64,000 bases of DNA from Hyphomicrobiales bacterium (GCA_900467185.1 UBPA01000020.1:206205-270204); one strand, 5' to 3'; positions 15,855 to 25,435 are shown, counted from the first letter of the stretch. Notes: generated by a model from the letters alone, not told the origin. Translations and numbers: made by a program.

Positions 15855-17006
15855 ATGACTCTAAACAAAGACCTTTCGCGCCTCTCGGAGCTTCTGGCGT
15901 CCGCGTCGCAGCCGACCGAAGAAAAGCGACCTGCTGCCAAGGCCATCACCCCGGCCAACGACAACAAGCCGGCCGCTGTCAGGCTGGCATGGCCGACGCT
16001 TGAAAGACTGGCGTACCGCGGCGACGAGCGCCGTGTGCACGCTCTGCGGCATTGGAGGAACATCTGCTTCCCCGAAACGGTCGTGCCGGTATCAACGAAT
16101 ACGGACACCACGGATAACGACGCAAGATCGGAGATCCGACCCAGTGAGGGTGAACTTCTCACCGCCATCGGATGGACCGTGATCGATCGCGAACGTTGGC
16201 CGGATACCGGGCGGATGGCAAACGTTTACGAAAAGGCGGAGTTTGTTCCGCAGAGAGCGACCAACCGCAACGGCGGATCAGACACGCGGCTGGGGAACCT
16301 GCTCTTCCGCGATGGAAAATTGATTGTCTGGGGGCAGACCGCGAAGGGGCGTCCGCTGCAGCCGGTAGAGCGTCCAGGCGGGCCGAAGGGCGGTGTGCCA
16401 GCCGAACGCACCGCTGCTGTGATATGGTCTTATCTTAGGCTAAAGGGCGCCACGTCGCCGTTGGCTGCAGAGCCTTATCGCAAGCCGCTTTCCGGTGTTC
16501 CTGCGATTTCGGGGACCATTGATCCGCTACCTCGTGAGGAACCCAGCGCGAAGGACAAAGCCGGCCGGTTCGGGGTCGCGGAAGGACGAGCGTTGCTACA
16601 GTCGCTAGGCGTGGACGGATCCGTGCCGTTCGATCAACTGCCCGCCGCGGCCACTCTGTGCCCTGACGCGCTGGTCCTCGGATCCTGGGTCGGCGGCATC
16701 AAGCGTCCGAAACCGCTCGGTGAGATCTCCGCCGCTGCGGGCGGCGAGCCTGCAACCCTTCGCGAGGTTGAGGGCCAACTGTTCGTCGACTTCCTGCGTC
16801 GCCATCTCGGCAATCACGCCCGCGTGCTCGATCTGGCGATCGGCGACGCAACGGCGAAGGAGATCGGGGTCGCGATGGGGCAGGGACCAACCTACGCGGA
16901 GAAGCGAGGACCAGCCCTCATCGACGCTGCAATCGACGCCCTCATCGCGCTAGATGAAACGGCGCGAATCGACAACGAGCCCATCCCGCAGAAACTTGCG
17001 GCCTGA
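15855..17006 (+). CDS. Hypothetical phage protein (383 aa), possible regulator or antirepressor-like
   Basis: 383 residues. MTLNKDLSRLSELLASASQ opens the protein; the middle contains LGNLLFRDGKLIVWGQTAKGRPLQP and the C-terminus ATAKEIGVAMGQGPTYAEKRGPALIDAAIDAL, which could be a helix-turn-helix (KEIGVAMGQGPTYAEKRG). No firm family. It follows a coiled-coil protein gene and closes the early operon, with a hairpin after it. Function not known. Confidence 0.6.
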   Translation: MTLNKDLSRLSELLASASQPTEEKRPAAKAITPANDNKPAAVRLAWPTLERLAYRGDERRVHALRHWRNICFPETVVPVSTNTDTTDNDARSEIRPSEGELLTAIGWTVIDRERWPDTGRMANVYEKAEFVPQRATNRNGGSDTRLGNLLFRDGKLIVWGQTAKGRPLQPVERPGGPKGGVPAERTAAVIWSYLRLKGATSPLAAEPYRKPLSGVPAISGTIDPLPREEPSAKDKAGRFGVAEGRALLQSLGVDGSVPFDQLPAAATLCPDALVLGSWVGGIKRPKPLGEISAAAGGEPATLREVEGQLFVDFLRRHLGNHARVLDLAIGDATAKEIGVAMGQGPTYAEKRGPALIDAAIDALIALDETARIDNEPIPQKLAA

Positions 17007-17464
17007 CGTCCGGTAAACGACACTTTCGGATCGTATTATATGACAGCTTTATTTTTCGGGGGCGCTTCGGCGGCCCCGTTTCAATTGAGGCGCTGAAGTC
17101 GCGCGGACGGTCTAACCTCGCTGCGACGCCGGGACTGTCTCAACCCATAACGAAGATGCCACGGCCCAGTGATGGTGTCCGCTACGCCTACAGCCCGATC
17201 GACAAGCCGGGGCGGCGACTATGCTGCAGCGGTGCTTGTTCCTCTCAGCCATCTTCGTTTACCTATACAGCAAAACGCGTAACCTTTGGCCACTCGCCAC
17301 CGGCTCTGCTCGTCTTGCTGTCACCCCATCGCTGCCCGCTCCGTCTCCTCGGTGCGCAGCGGTCCTGCTGGAGGTTGAGCGCGCACGGTGGCCAAGGCTA
17401 TCGGTAAGCCGCGCTCCCTCCAGCTTTCGTTGGTTGTTCGCGGTAGAGAAGCGCGATGTTGTGA
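17007..17464. other. Non-coding stretch with hairpin after the early operon
   Basis: About 460 bases without a credible gene; short plus-strand open frames at 17156-17481 have no ribosome site or coding character. A hairpin (GGGG-G-CGC/TTCG/GCG-G-CCCC, 17058-17077) near the 15855-17006 stop may terminate the early operon, though no clear T-run follows. Confidence 0.45.
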
Positions 17465-17680
17465 CTAGGACCTGCCGATAGTGACCCCCATTGCTCTAGG
17501 TCCAGATCTAGTAAGCTCGACCTCATTGAAGCGCTCTTGTTTTTTAGCATACTTAGGGCTGCTTTGGGGGCCAGAGCGCTCCATCCAAGTGCAGTAATAG
17601 TAGTTATCTTCAAATGAGACCACCGTCATAAGGGGGCCTCCAGATTTCATTTGCACTGTGTCTCCGGGGTTGAAGCTCAT
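17465..17680 (-). CDS. DUF2158 (YodC-like) small protein
   Basis: 71 residues. MSFNPGDTVQMKSGGPLMTVV followed by YYYCTWMERSGPQ is the DUF2158/YodC signature: an SH3-like small barrel protein that recognises nothing known. ATG at 17680 has GGAGG five bases upstream. It is on the minus strand, opposite to the surrounding phage genes, so it is probably an independently expressed cargo gene. Confidence 0.8.
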   Translation of the reverse strand: MSFNPGDTVQMKSGGPLMTVVSFEDNYYYCTWMERSGPQSSPKYAKKQERFNEVELTRSGPRAMGVTIGRS

Positions 17681-17792
17681 CATATCCTCCAATGTGAGGT
17701 AGCAAATGTGACATTATCTCCGCTAAACGCAAGCTGAATCCGTCTGCACAGGCACGGCAATGACGTCTATGACCAGAGGCGCCGCCAGACAT

Positions 17793-18080
17793 CTAGAAGA
17801 GCTTGGCAATCAACGGCGCTCCTATCGCGATGCTCTGAGCTAGAGCGGCCAGCGCTGCTGCGAGGGCAGCCTTACGGCTGATTTCAGTCGCCGTGTATTG
17901 CGTTGATACCACGTCAACCAGTCCTGTCTTTCCCTCCACGAATATGCCGCCACTAACCATTCCATTTTCATCTGGAGTATCGTCTCTCAACACCTCCACT
18001 ATGGTTGATCTCCACCATAGCCCTGCAGCGCCGAGCGCCGATACTGCCGAGACAATGTTCGCGTACAGCGGAATGTCCAT
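17793..18080 (-). CDS. Hypothetical membrane protein (95 aa)
   Basis: 95 residues with two hydrophobic stretches, IVSAVSALGAAGLWW near the N-terminus and AALAAALAALAQSIAIGAPLIAKLF at the C-terminus, and a polar middle (DDTPDENGMVSGGIFVEGKTG). No known family. On the minus strand, 112 bases upstream of the YodC-like gene. Confidence 0.55.
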   Translation of the reverse strand: MDIPLYANIVSAVSALGAAGLWWRSTIVEVLRDDTPDENGMVSGGIFVEGKTGLVDVVSTQYTATEISRKAALAAALAALAQSIAIGAPLIAKLF

Positions 18081-18197
18081 GTCGCCTCCGAATTATAGGT
18101 ACCAGCGGATCCTGGTGGCATACTACGTTCGCACGGATGCTTGGCAACTCGAAGGTGTAATTACTGAGTTTTTTAACTTAACTGCTAAGGAGCAGCC

Positions 18198-18383
18198 ATG
18201 ACCACCACCAGCCAGAACATCGTCAATGAAACGCTGACCCGAGCCGCCGAGAGCCTCGACAGCCAGGCAGAACGTGCCGAGAACCATGTGGCCTACCTGC
18301 GTGAAGAACTCGCCAAAGCCGAGACCACAGCCAAGCAGGCTCGCGCCGACGCTTCCGAGATCCGCAAGACGCTGGACATGTAG
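18198..18383 (+). CDS. Small helical hypothetical protein (61 aa)
   Basis: 61 residues, Ala/Glu-rich and strongly helical (NHVAYLREELAKAETTAKQARADASEIRKTL), probably a coiled coil. AAGGAG seven bases before ATG. First gene of the late operon leading to HNH and terminase; no family assigned. Confidence 0.65.
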   Translation: MTTTSQNIVNETLTRAAESLDSQAERAENHVAYLREELAKAETTAKQARADASEIRKTLDM

Positions 18384-18388
18384 CGCCG

Positions 18389-18493
18389 ATGTTTGATCGC
18401 CGCCCATCCTCAAGAGAGCACGGCAAGGTGCGCGGCGGCATCAGTCTTGCTGACCCGGTGAAGAGCGAAATGGCCGGCGGAGATTTTGAGTGA
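18389..18493 (+). CDS. Possible 34-aa small protein upstream of HNH
   Basis: Reading from ATG 18389 gives MFDRRPSSREHGKVRGGIS and ends GGDFE at a TGA that overlaps the HNH GTG start by 4 bases. It starts 5 bases after the preceding stop. The overlap arrangement supports translation, but there is no strong ribosome site and no known family. Confidence 0.4.
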   Translation: MFDRRPSSREHGKVRGGISLADPVKSEMAGGDFE

Positions 18494-18774
18494 CGGACCA
18501 GAGGCCATGGAAAAACTTATATAAGACCGCTCGTTGGCGTGCGCTTCGAGCCCGTCAATTAAGCGAGCACCCGCTTTGCGAATGGTGCGTCGCGAGGGAG
18601 GATGTCACGGAGGCGACTGAGGTGCATCATCAGGTTGCACATCGTGGAAACCATGAACTATTTTGGTCCGGCCCCTTTTTATCGCTTTGCCGATCCTGTC
18701 ATTCATCGAGAGGGCAGCGTGAGGACGCCGGTCGGACAGTTGTGACCTACGACGCCTCGGGCTGGCCGATCTGA
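18490..18774 (+). CDS. HNH endonuclease
   Basis: 94 residues. C-x2-C zinc pair in PLCEWCVARED, then EVHHQVAHRGN (first His of HNH), then LSLCRSCHSSRGQRE (second C-x2-C-H). This is the small HNH nuclease typically encoded next to terminase in HK97-like phages, where it assists DNA packaging/cleavage. Start is GTG at 18490, overlapping the upstream stop by 4 bases. Confidence 0.9.
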   Translation: MTDQRPWKNLYKTARWRALRARQLSEHPLCEWCVAREDVTEATEVHHQVAHRGNHELFWSGPFLSLCRSCHSSRGQREDAGRTVVTYDASGWPI

Positions 18775-18986
18775 TGTCCTTTGCATTAGCAAATCCTGCA
18801 TCATAACCATCTGAAACCAACCTCATTAGTGATGCCTTTAGGACGCCATTCTCATGAGGCGGGGGTGTCCGAAAGTCTCAGCTTCCTCTCCTTTGCGGAC
18901 CTGTGTCCCCCATAGGCGTGCAGCGCCGCGGTTCAGATGTTGACCCTTGGAGCTAGAGCCTCCGATCTTGAAAGTTGAAAACACGC

Positions 18987-19376
18987 ATGCCGATGCCCAG
19001 AACGCCGAAGGCGAAGGCCGCCGCGACGGGCCGAGATAAGCGAGATCCCAGCCGATTTGAGCCCCGCAACGAACCTGTTGTGGCCGAGGGCGTCGGCGAG
19101 CCGCATTCGTGGCTAAAGGAACACGCGCAGCTTGCCTGGCGCGAAATCGCCGCGGAAATTCCGTGGCTTAATCATTCACATAGAGGCCATCTCGCAATCG
19201 CGGCTCAGATCCGCGGCCGGATGATGGCTGGCGACGACTGCGGAGTGCAAGCGCTCAACTTGCTTCGCCAGTGTTACGGGCAAATGGGCGCGACACCGGC
19301 CGATGCGTCGAAAGCCGGAGCGCAGCCAGATGGCGAAACCGAAGACCCTGCGGAAAAGTACTTCCGCGGACGCTAG
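18987..19376 (+). CDS. Terminase small subunit (TerS, P27-like)
   Basis: About 129 residues. It is basic at the N-terminus (TPKAKAAATGRDKRDPSRFEPRNEP) and then has PHSWLKEHAQLAWREIAAEIPWLNHSHRGHLAIAAQIRG, the helical P27-type TerS pattern. It recognises phage DNA and hands it to TerL. Start uncertain: ATG at 18987 or 18993, or a TTG at 18975. It overlaps the TerL gene by 47 bases in a different frame. Confidence 0.8.
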   Translation: MPMPRTPKAKAAATGRDKRDPSRFEPRNEPVVAEGVGEPHSWLKEHAQLAWREIAAEIPWLNHSHRGHLAIAAQIRGRMMAGDDCGVQALNLLRQCYGQMGATPADASKAGAQPDGETEDPAEKYFRGR

Positions 19377-21300
19377 CCCAGATATCATTGACCCATCGTA
19401 CCCGACGGGTCCGGTTGATGAATATGCAGAGGCCGTCATCAATGGCGCAATCGTTGCCGGACCGCATGTCCGGAATGCTTGCCGTCGTCACCGCGACGAT
19501 CGTCTCAAGGGGCATGAACGTGGCCTCCGGTTCAATCTCAGCGCGGCGCTGGATAAGATCGGGTTCTTCGAGGACGTTTTGAAGCTGAATGGCGGTCAGT
19601 TCGAAGGCCGACCATTCATTCTGCATATCTCACAGAAGTTCAAAGTCGGATCACTATTCGGCTGGGAGAAAGTCACACCTGAAGGTGATTGGCTCCGTAG
19701 ATTTCGCCGGTATTACGGCGAAGAAGGAAAAGGCAACGGCAAGTCTCCGTTCGCAGGCGGCATCGGCCTTATTGGCATGATGTACGATAGCGAGGAGCGC
19801 GCCGAGATTTACGCAGCCGGAAAGGACAAGGCGCAAGCCATGGTCCTGTTTCGCGATGCTGTCGCAATGGTTGATCAATCGCCAGCTCTTGCCAGGCGTA
19901 TTACGAAGTCTGGCGGAAACCCCGTCTGGAACTTGGCCGACCTGAAGACTGGTTCGTTCTTTCGCCCGATTTCGCGCGAGGGCGCAAGCTCTGGCCCGCG
20001 CCCATACGTCGCCCTTTGCGACGAGTTGCACGAGCACCCGAACGGCGATGTCGTTGAAATGCTCGAGCGCGGCTTCAAGTTCCGCCGATCGCCACTGTTG
20101 CTGATGATCACGAACTCAGGTTCTGACCGCAACAGTATCTGCTGGGATGAGCATCAGCACGCTATCAAGGTAGCGGCCGGCACGCAGACCCCTGACGAAG
20201 ATTTTACCTACGTGGGCGAGGTGTGGGAAGGCAGCGACGACACGTTTAGCTACGTCTGCGCGCTCGATAAAGATGACGACCCGCTCACGGATCCAACTTG
20301 CTGGATCAAGGCAAATCCGCTGCTGGGCGTCATTCTGAAATACGAATATCTGGAAGGCGTCGTAGCGCAGGCAAAGGACATTCCTTCAAAGCGCAACGGT
20401 ATCTTGCGTCTGCACTTCTGTGTCTGGACCGAGTCCGACACGTCTTGGATTCCGCGGCCGTTGCTTGAAAAAGTGATGGCCGACTTCGATCCTTACGTCG
20501 AGCATAAGGGCAAGACGATTACTGCGGCAGGTCTCGACTTGTCTGGTTCGAAGGATTTGACCGCCGCGGCCTTCATCATTGAGACGGGCACCAAACGCGT
20601 TGTCCGGACAGATGGTGAAGAGGTTGACCTACCCACTTACGATTTGTGGATCGAGGCTTTCACGCCGCGTGACACGATGGATGAGCGGTCCAAGGTCGAT
20701 CACGTGCCTTACCGGCTTTGGAACGAGACGTTCCACAAGGACGCGGCAGGCAACGATACCGCGCAGCCTTACATCAACGCTCCGGAGGGCGCTCGTGTAC
20801 GATATGATCACGTGGCTGCGCTGTTCGCTCGCATCAACGCGGAGCACGGCATTGGCGTTCTAGCTTTCGACCGCTACGCCTTCGACAAGTTCGAAACGGA
20901 GTTGGACGACTACGGCGTCGACATCAAGACCGTAGCGCACCCGCAGGGCGGCAAGCGCCGTGCAAAGCCTGACGAGAAGAAGGTCGAGGCAGCGAAGGCT
21001 GCCGGCCTTGAGGCTCCGTTGGGGTTGTGGATGCCGGGCAGCGTTGCGGCGCTGGAGACGCTGGTTCTTGAGGGCCGCATTCGCTTGCGTCGCTCTCCCG
21101 TCCTGCTTGGCGCCCTCATGGGGGTCCATGTGGAGACGGATCCGCTGATGGGTAATCAGTGGTTCAGCAAGAAGAAATCAACGGTGAGGATTGACCCTGC
21201 CGTGGCCGCCGCAATGGCGGTGGGCGCTGCTGTCGATGGCGAGGCCGCGCCAAAGGCCGACATCGGCGACTTCATCAACAACATGGTAATGGTGATCTAA
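19330..21300 (+). CDS. Terminase large subunit (TerL)
   Basis: 656-residue packaging ATPase/nuclease, Terminase_1 type. Walker A-like EEGKGNGKSPFAGG near residue 130, Walker B YVALCDELHEHP with catalytic Glu, coupling motif MITNSGSDRNS, and nuclease Asp in AAGLDLSGSKDLTAAAF. It powers DNA entry through the portal. ATG at 19330 has GGAGCG upstream. The stop overlaps the portal ATG by one base (TAATG). Confidence 0.93.
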   Translation: MAKPKTLRKSTSADASPDIIDPSYPTGPVDEYAEAVINGAIVAGPHVRNACRRHRDDRLKGHERGLRFNLSAALDKIGFFEDVLKLNGGQFEGRPFILHISQKFKVGSLFGWEKVTPEGDWLRRFRRYYGEEGKGNGKSPFAGGIGLIGMMYDSEERAEIYAAGKDKAQAMVLFRDAVAMVDQSPALARRITKSGGNPVWNLADLKTGSFFRPISREGASSGPRPYVALCDELHEHPNGDVVEMLERGFKFRRSPLLLMITNSGSDRNSICWDEHQHAIKVAAGTQTPDEDFTYVGEVWEGSDDTFSYVCALDKDDDPLTDPTCWIKANPLLGVILKYEYLEGVVAQAKDIPSKRNGILRLHFCVWTESDTSWIPRPLLEKVMADFDPYVEHKGKTITAAGLDLSGSKDLTAAAFIIETGTKRVVRTDGEEVDLPTYDLWIEAFTPRDTMDERSKVDHVPYRLWNETFHKDAAGNDTAQPYINAPEGARVRYDHVAALFARINAEHGIGVLAFDRYAFDKFETELDDYGVDIKTVAHPQGGKRRAKPDEKKVEAAKAAGLEAPLGLWMPGSVAALETLVLEGRIRLRRSPVLLGALMGVHVETDPLMGNQWFSKKKSTVRIDPAVAAAMAVGAAVDGEAAPKADIGDFINNMVMVI

Positions 21301-22541
21301 TGGGCATCTTCGAGAGATGGCGCGGAGTGCCTATAAAGCTCACGGATGGCGAGTTCTGGCGCGGTTTTTTCGGGCTAGGCACGACGTCTGGCGAGACAGT
21401 GACGATTGAAACGGCCCTACAGCTTGACGCTGTATGGGCCTGCGTCAACCTTATCCGGAATGCATTCATCATGCTGCCCTGCCTTGTCTACAAGGCGGAC
21501 GGCGTGACGGTCGATACGGAATCTGAACTCTACAGCCTGTTGCACGACATGCCCAACATGGACGACACCGCGTCGGACTTCTGGGCAATGGTGGCGCTTT
21601 GCCTGTGCCTAGACGGGAATTTCTTCGCCGAGAAGAAGATGATCGGGGCGCGGCTTGTGGCTCTCAACCCGCTGCCTCCATTGAAGGTTGGCGTCTGCCG
21701 CGATAAGCGCAACACGCGTTACTACGAGGTAACGGAAGACGGCAAGAAGCGCCGCATTCCCGAAGACAAGATGTTTCACGTCCGTGGCGCGGTCTTGCCG
21801 GGTTGCGATCGCGGCATGTCTCCGATCGGTGTGGTGCGTAACGCAGTCGGCAATGCGCTGGCGGGCGAACGTGTCGCGGGCAAGATGTTCGCGAACGGAT
21901 TTCAGGTCGCGGGCGTTCTTTCGTCTGACCAGATCCTCAAGCCGGAGCAGCGCAAGCAGCTTGGTGACGTGCTTGGCCAGTTCGCGGGGTCTGACCGCGC
22001 AGGCAAGATCGCCGTTCTCGAGGCTGGCCTAAAATATCAGCAGCTGACGATTGATCCAAAAGACGCCCAGATGCTGGAGACGCGCCAGTACAGTGTCGAG
22101 CAAATCTGCCGCATCTTCGGCGTCCCGCCCGTGATGATTGGCCATGCGGCCAACGGCACGACGACGTGGGGCAGCGGGATTGAGCAGTTGATCCTGCAGT
22201 TTACGAAGACTTGCCTTGGTCCGATGGTGCGCAGCATCGAATCCGCCATCTATCGCGACTTGTTGACCAGCGAAACGCGCAAGAAAGCGAAGATTCGGTT
22301 TGGACTCGAGGGCCTCCTTCGCGGTGATAGCACGGCGCGAGCCGACTTCGTCTCTAAGATGATCCAGTCTGGCGTTTACACCGTCAACGAGGGCCGAGCC
22401 TACGAGAACAAAGCCCCGGTAAAAGGCGGCGACCTTTCCATCGTCAATGGCGCAATGACGCCGCTGGATATGCTCGGTCATAACGGCGGCCCGCCGCTGA
22501 ACGATACCAACAAGCAAGGCGGGAGCGGCGGCAATGTCTGA
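21300..22541 (+). CDS. Portal protein, HK97 family
   Basis: 413-residue portal forming the ring through which DNA enters the capsid. TIETALQLDAVWACVNLIRNAFIMLPCLVYK, DGNFFAEK, FGVPPVMIGHAANGTTTWGSGIEQ and IESAIYRDLL are HK97-portal hallmarks. Directly coupled to terL (1-base overlap) and overlaps the next small gene by 8 bases. Full length. Confidence 0.95.
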   Translation: MGIFERWRGVPIKLTDGEFWRGFFGLGTTSGETVTIETALQLDAVWACVNLIRNAFIMLPCLVYKADGVTVDTESELYSLLHDMPNMDDTASDFWAMVALCLCLDGNFFAEKKMIGARLVALNPLPPLKVGVCRDKRNTRYYEVTEDGKKRRIPEDKMFHVRGAVLPGCDRGMSPIGVVRNAVGNALAGERVAGKMFANGFQVAGVLSSDQILKPEQRKQLGDVLGQFAGSDRAGKIAVLEAGLKYQQLTIDPKDAQMLETRQYSVEQICRIFGVPPVMIGHAANGTTTWGSGIEQLILQFTKTCLGPMVRSIESAIYRDLLTSETRKKAKIRFGLEGLLRGDSTARADFVSKMIQSGVYTVNEGRAYENKAPVKGGDLSIVNGAMTPLDMLGHNGGPPLNDTNKQGGSGGNV

Positions 22542-22710
22542 ATATCATCTCTACAAGGTCACCGGCTTCAAGCCGGGCGGTTGGGCTAAGGCTACGCAAG
22601 TTGAAATTGCAGCAGCGAGCGCAGAATCGGCTGAATCCATTATTCGCGGCATGCTCTTGCGGCACGGCGACGATGATCGTGTGCCGCTAACCATCCGCGC
22701 GTCGGCTTAA
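22534..22710 (+). CDS. Small hypothetical protein between portal and protease (58 aa)
   Basis: 58 residues, MSEYHLYKVTGFKPGGWAKA through DDDRVPLTIRASA. The ATG lies inside the portal stop region (8-base overlap) with GGGAGCGGCGG upstream, so translation by coupling is likely. Codon use is like its neighbours. No known family, but small genes at this place are common in related phages. Confidence 0.6.
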   Translation: MSEYHLYKVTGFKPGGWAKATQVEIAAASAESAESIIRGMLLRHGDDDRVPLTIRASA

Positions 22711-22753
22711 CGAGCCCGAACCGCCCGCAGCACGCGCTGCATAAGGACAAATC

Positions 22754-23875
22754 ATGAAATTTGAACACCTGATTTCGGCCTTTCTGGCCGAACCCTGGGC
22801 GATTCAGCGCGAAAAACTGGGTGTTTTGGCCGATGTTTTGGTCGCGCGAGCCGAGGGTGATAAGCTGTTTTCGACTGAGTTCGCGGCAGCCGTCGATGAC
22901 GCTCGCGCCGCGGAAATCGCTCAAACCGACGGAAAAGTCGCGATTATCCCCGTTTACGGCGTTTTGGCGCAGAAAATGGACATGCTTTCCGCCATGAGCG
23001 GTGGGTCGTCCTATGCCGGCATCAAAAAGGCGCTGTATTCGGCGCTGTCCAACGAGGACGTGAAGGCTGTCGTGCTGGACGTTGACAGCCCCGGCGGCAC
23101 TGTGCCCGGCACGGAAGAACTCGCGACGGAAATTCGCAAACTTCGTGGTGGCGAGAAGCCGATTATCGCGCAGGTCAACAGCCTTGCGGCAAGCGCAGCC
23201 TACTGGGTAGCGTCTGCGGCCGACGAGATTGTGGTCACGCCGTCTGGTCGTGCCGGTTCGATCGGCGTTTACACAGCGCATGATGATGTTTCGGCCGCCC
23301 TTCAACAGCGAGGCATCAAGCGCACGTACATTTCCTCGACGCCAGAAAAGGTCGAGGGGAATGAGACCGGGCCGCTGAGCAAGGAGACGCTTGCTTATAT
23401 CAAGGCTGGCGTCGATCGCTCCTACAACAAGTTTTTGTTAGCCGTCGCCGAAGGGCGCGGCGTCGCACTCAGCAAGGTTCAAGACAATTACGGCCGTGGC
23501 AGGGTCTTCTATTCGGAAGAGCTCCTAGACCGCGGCATGGTCGATCGTGTTGCCACGCTGGACGAAACACTAGAGCGCTTTGGTGCTGAAACGCAGCCGG
23601 CATATGTGCGGCGCGTGAAGGCGAACAACCAGGCGCGCGCAGAGTCGGCTTCGCTGCTTGCTGCAAAGATGGCTGCAGGTGAGCCGATTACGAAACGTGA
23701 GTTTGAAAACGGCCTCAAGGGTCTTGTTGGCTTTTCGAACTCAGAGGCAGAGCGGGCCGCTCGGCTCTACCTCAGAGAAGATCAGGGGGCTCCTGATGAC
23801 GAGACGGATGCAGCTGCTTTGGCAGCCCTAGACCGGCTGTTGGCCGAAGCAAAAACACCATTCATCAAACGATAG
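22754..23875 (+). CDS. Head maturation protease, S49 (SppA/protein C) family
   Basis: 373-residue serine peptidase that trims scaffold/capsid during head assembly. VDSPGGTVPGTEELA, then SLAASAAYWVASAADEI with the catalytic Ser, and GSIGVYTAHDDVSAALQQRGIKRTYIS with the lysine-bearing region of S49 phage proteases. A C-terminal helical tail may be scaffold-like. ATG after AAGGACAAATC. Between portal and capsid as expected. Confidence 0.92.
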   Translation: MKFEHLISAFLAEPWAIQREKLGVLADVLVARAEGDKLFSTEFAAAVDDARAAEIAQTDGKVAIIPVYGVLAQKMDMLSAMSGGSSYAGIKKALYSALSNEDVKAVVLDVDSPGGTVPGTEELATEIRKLRGGEKPIIAQVNSLAASAAYWVASAADEIVVTPSGRAGSIGVYTAHDDVSAALQQRGIKRTYISSTPEKVEGNETGPLSKETLAYIKAGVDRSYNKFLLAVAEGRGVALSKVQDNYGRGRVFYSEELLDRGMVDRVATLDETLERFGAETQPAYVRRVKANNQARAESASLLAAKMAAGEPITKREFENGLKGLVGFSNSEAERAARLYLREDQGAPDDETDAAALAALDRLLAEAKTPFIKR

Positions 23876-23884
23876 GAGCCTTTT

Positions 23885-25084
23885 ATGGCAGAACTAGCAG
23901 AAAAGATTGGCGAGCTCAGCGCTTCGCTTGCCTCCATCAAGGACCAGGTCGGCAATCTTGCGACCGACTTCACGTCGAAGCTCGAAAAGAACGGCACGGT
24001 GTCCGCTGAGCTGAAGGACAAGACCGACAAGGCACTTTCCGAACTTGGCGCCATGACTACCCGCCTTGGCGATCTGGAAAAGCACGCTGCACGCGAACGC
24101 GAATTCGGCGAAGACGAGCAGAAGTCGCTCGGCGACATCGTGGTTGATTCCGATGCATTCAAATCTGGCGAAATGACCAGCTCGACGCGCGGCAAGATGA
24201 ACATTCGCGCAGATCGCGCCGCCATTACCACCGCGGACGGTACTGTCGGCGCCGGTCGCTCCAATGGCACTTCGCTGGTGCCAGGACAGCGTGTTCCGGG
24301 CATCGTTGCGCCGCCAAACCGTCGCATGACGATCCGCGATCTTCTGATGCCCGGCCAGACCAGTTCGAACAACATCGAATATGTCAAGGAAACGGGCTTC
24401 ACCAATAACGCTGCTCCGGTCGCCGAGACAAATTCCAAGCCTTATAGCGATATCACGTTCAACATGGCGAACGCTCCGGTTCGCACGATTGCGCACCTGT
24501 TCAAGGCTTCTCGCCAGATCCTTGACGACGCAGCCGCCCTGAAGAGCTATATCGATGGCCGCGCTCGCTACGGTCTGCAGTTCAAGGAAGAAGCGCAACT
24601 TCTCAAGGGCGACGGCACTGGCCAGAACATCCTCGGCGTGCAGCCTCAGGCAACTGCTTTTGCGCCGGCCTTCGTTCCGCAGGATGCGACCCCGATTGAC
24701 CGGCTGCGGCTAGCCATGCTGCAGGTTGTTCTGGCTGAATTTCCGGCAACCGGTTTTGTCCTTAATCCGATCGACTGGGCAACCATCGAACTGACTAAGG
24801 ACAATGAGGGGCGCTACATCATCGCGAACCCACAGAACGGCACGTCTCCTCGACTGTGGAATCTTCCGATTGTTGAAACGCAGTCCCAGACACTCGGTAC
24901 GTTCCTGACAGGCGCCTTTTCCATGGCCGCACAGATTTTCGATCGAATGGAAATCGAAGTACTTCTGTCGACAGAGAACGTCGATGATTTCGAGCGGAAT
25001 CTTGCAAGTATTCGCGCCGAGCAGCGCTTGGGTCTTGCAGTATATCGTCCGGAAGCTTTCGTAACGGGCTCCGTTTCTGCTTAA
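23885..25084 (+). CDS. Major capsid protein, HK97 fold
   Basis: 399 residues. The first about 90 residues form a coiled-coil, scaffold-like delta domain (LAEKIGELSASLASIKDQVGNL) that the S49 protease would remove. The rest shows RRMTIRDLLMPGQTSSNNIEYVKE, AHLFKASRQILDDAAAL, LNPIDWATIELTKDNEGRYI and DRMEIEVLLSTENVDDFERN, typical HK97 capsid motifs. Strong ribosome site AGGAG. A hairpin follows the stop. Confidence 0.95.
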   Translation: MAELAEKIGELSASLASIKDQVGNLATDFTSKLEKNGTVSAELKDKTDKALSELGAMTTRLGDLEKHAAREREFGEDEQKSLGDIVVDSDAFKSGEMTSSTRGKMNIRADRAAITTADGTVGAGRSNGTSLVPGQRVPGIVAPPNRRMTIRDLLMPGQTSSNNIEYVKETGFTNNAAPVAETNSKPYSDITFNMANAPVRTIAHLFKASRQILDDAAALKSYIDGRARYGLQFKEEAQLLKGDGTGQNILGVQPQATAFAPAFVPQDATPIDRLRLAMLQVVLAEFPATGFVLNPIDWATIELTKDNEGRYIIANPQNGTSPRLWNLPIVETQSQTLGTFLTGAFSMAAQIFDRMEIEVLLSTENVDDFERNLASIRAEQRLGLAVYRPEAFVTGSVSA

Positions 25085-25091
25085 GCCTTAA

Positions 25092-25111
25092 GGGGCGTCT
25101 TCGGGCGCCCC
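25092..25111 (+). terminator. Hairpin after major capsid gene (attenuator candidate)
   Basis: GGGGCG (25092-25097) pairs with CGCCCC (25106-25111) around a TCTTCGGG loop, 7 bases after the capsid stop. No long T-run follows, so it is more likely a partial terminator or mRNA stabiliser separating abundant capsid message from connector genes. A hairpin of similar design is at 17058-17077. Confidence 0.5.
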
Positions 25112-25134
25112 ATTCCAACCATTAGGAGGGCTTC

Positions 25135-25434
25135 ATGGCCTACGACAAGACGAAAGACCCATCCACGGGCAACCCATACACTTCCAGTCGCCGCAAGGCC
25201 GCTCGCCACCCCAAGGGCGTGACGGTTGTGGCCAGCGACACGGTCGACCTAGCCGCATATGCGGCTGGACTGGTCGTCATTACCGCCGGCAACATCAAGT
25301 ACCTTCCGTCGCAGAACGCTGACGCTGATACGATCACCGTCACGGCTGCTCCGGTCGGCTTCATCATCCCGCATCAGGTTCGCCGTGTGTTCGCAACCGG
25401 CACGACCGGTGCTGTCGCAACGCTGGATGGCTGA
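25135..25434 (+). CDS. Hypothetical head protein (99 aa), possible decoration protein
   Basis: 99 residues. Polar basic N-terminus (YDKTKDPSTGNPYTSSRRKAARHPKG), then beta-rich VTVVASDTVDLAAYAAGLVVITAGNIKYLP ending VRRVFATGTTGAVATLDG. Placed after capsid, where head decoration or stabilising proteins lie. The C-terminal VRRV-ATGTTGA- pattern recalls phage spike/decoration proteins, but this is only by context. Confidence 0.65.
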   Translation: MAYDKTKDPSTGNPYTSSRRKAARHPKGVTVVASDTVDLAAYAAGLVVITAGNIKYLPSQNADADTITVTAAPVGFIIPHQVRRVFATGTTGAVATLDG

Positions 25435-25435
25435 C

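Noticed and set aside
17156..17481. Two short plus-strand frames after the early operon
   Set aside because: No ribosome site, unusual composition, no domain; treated as non-coding.
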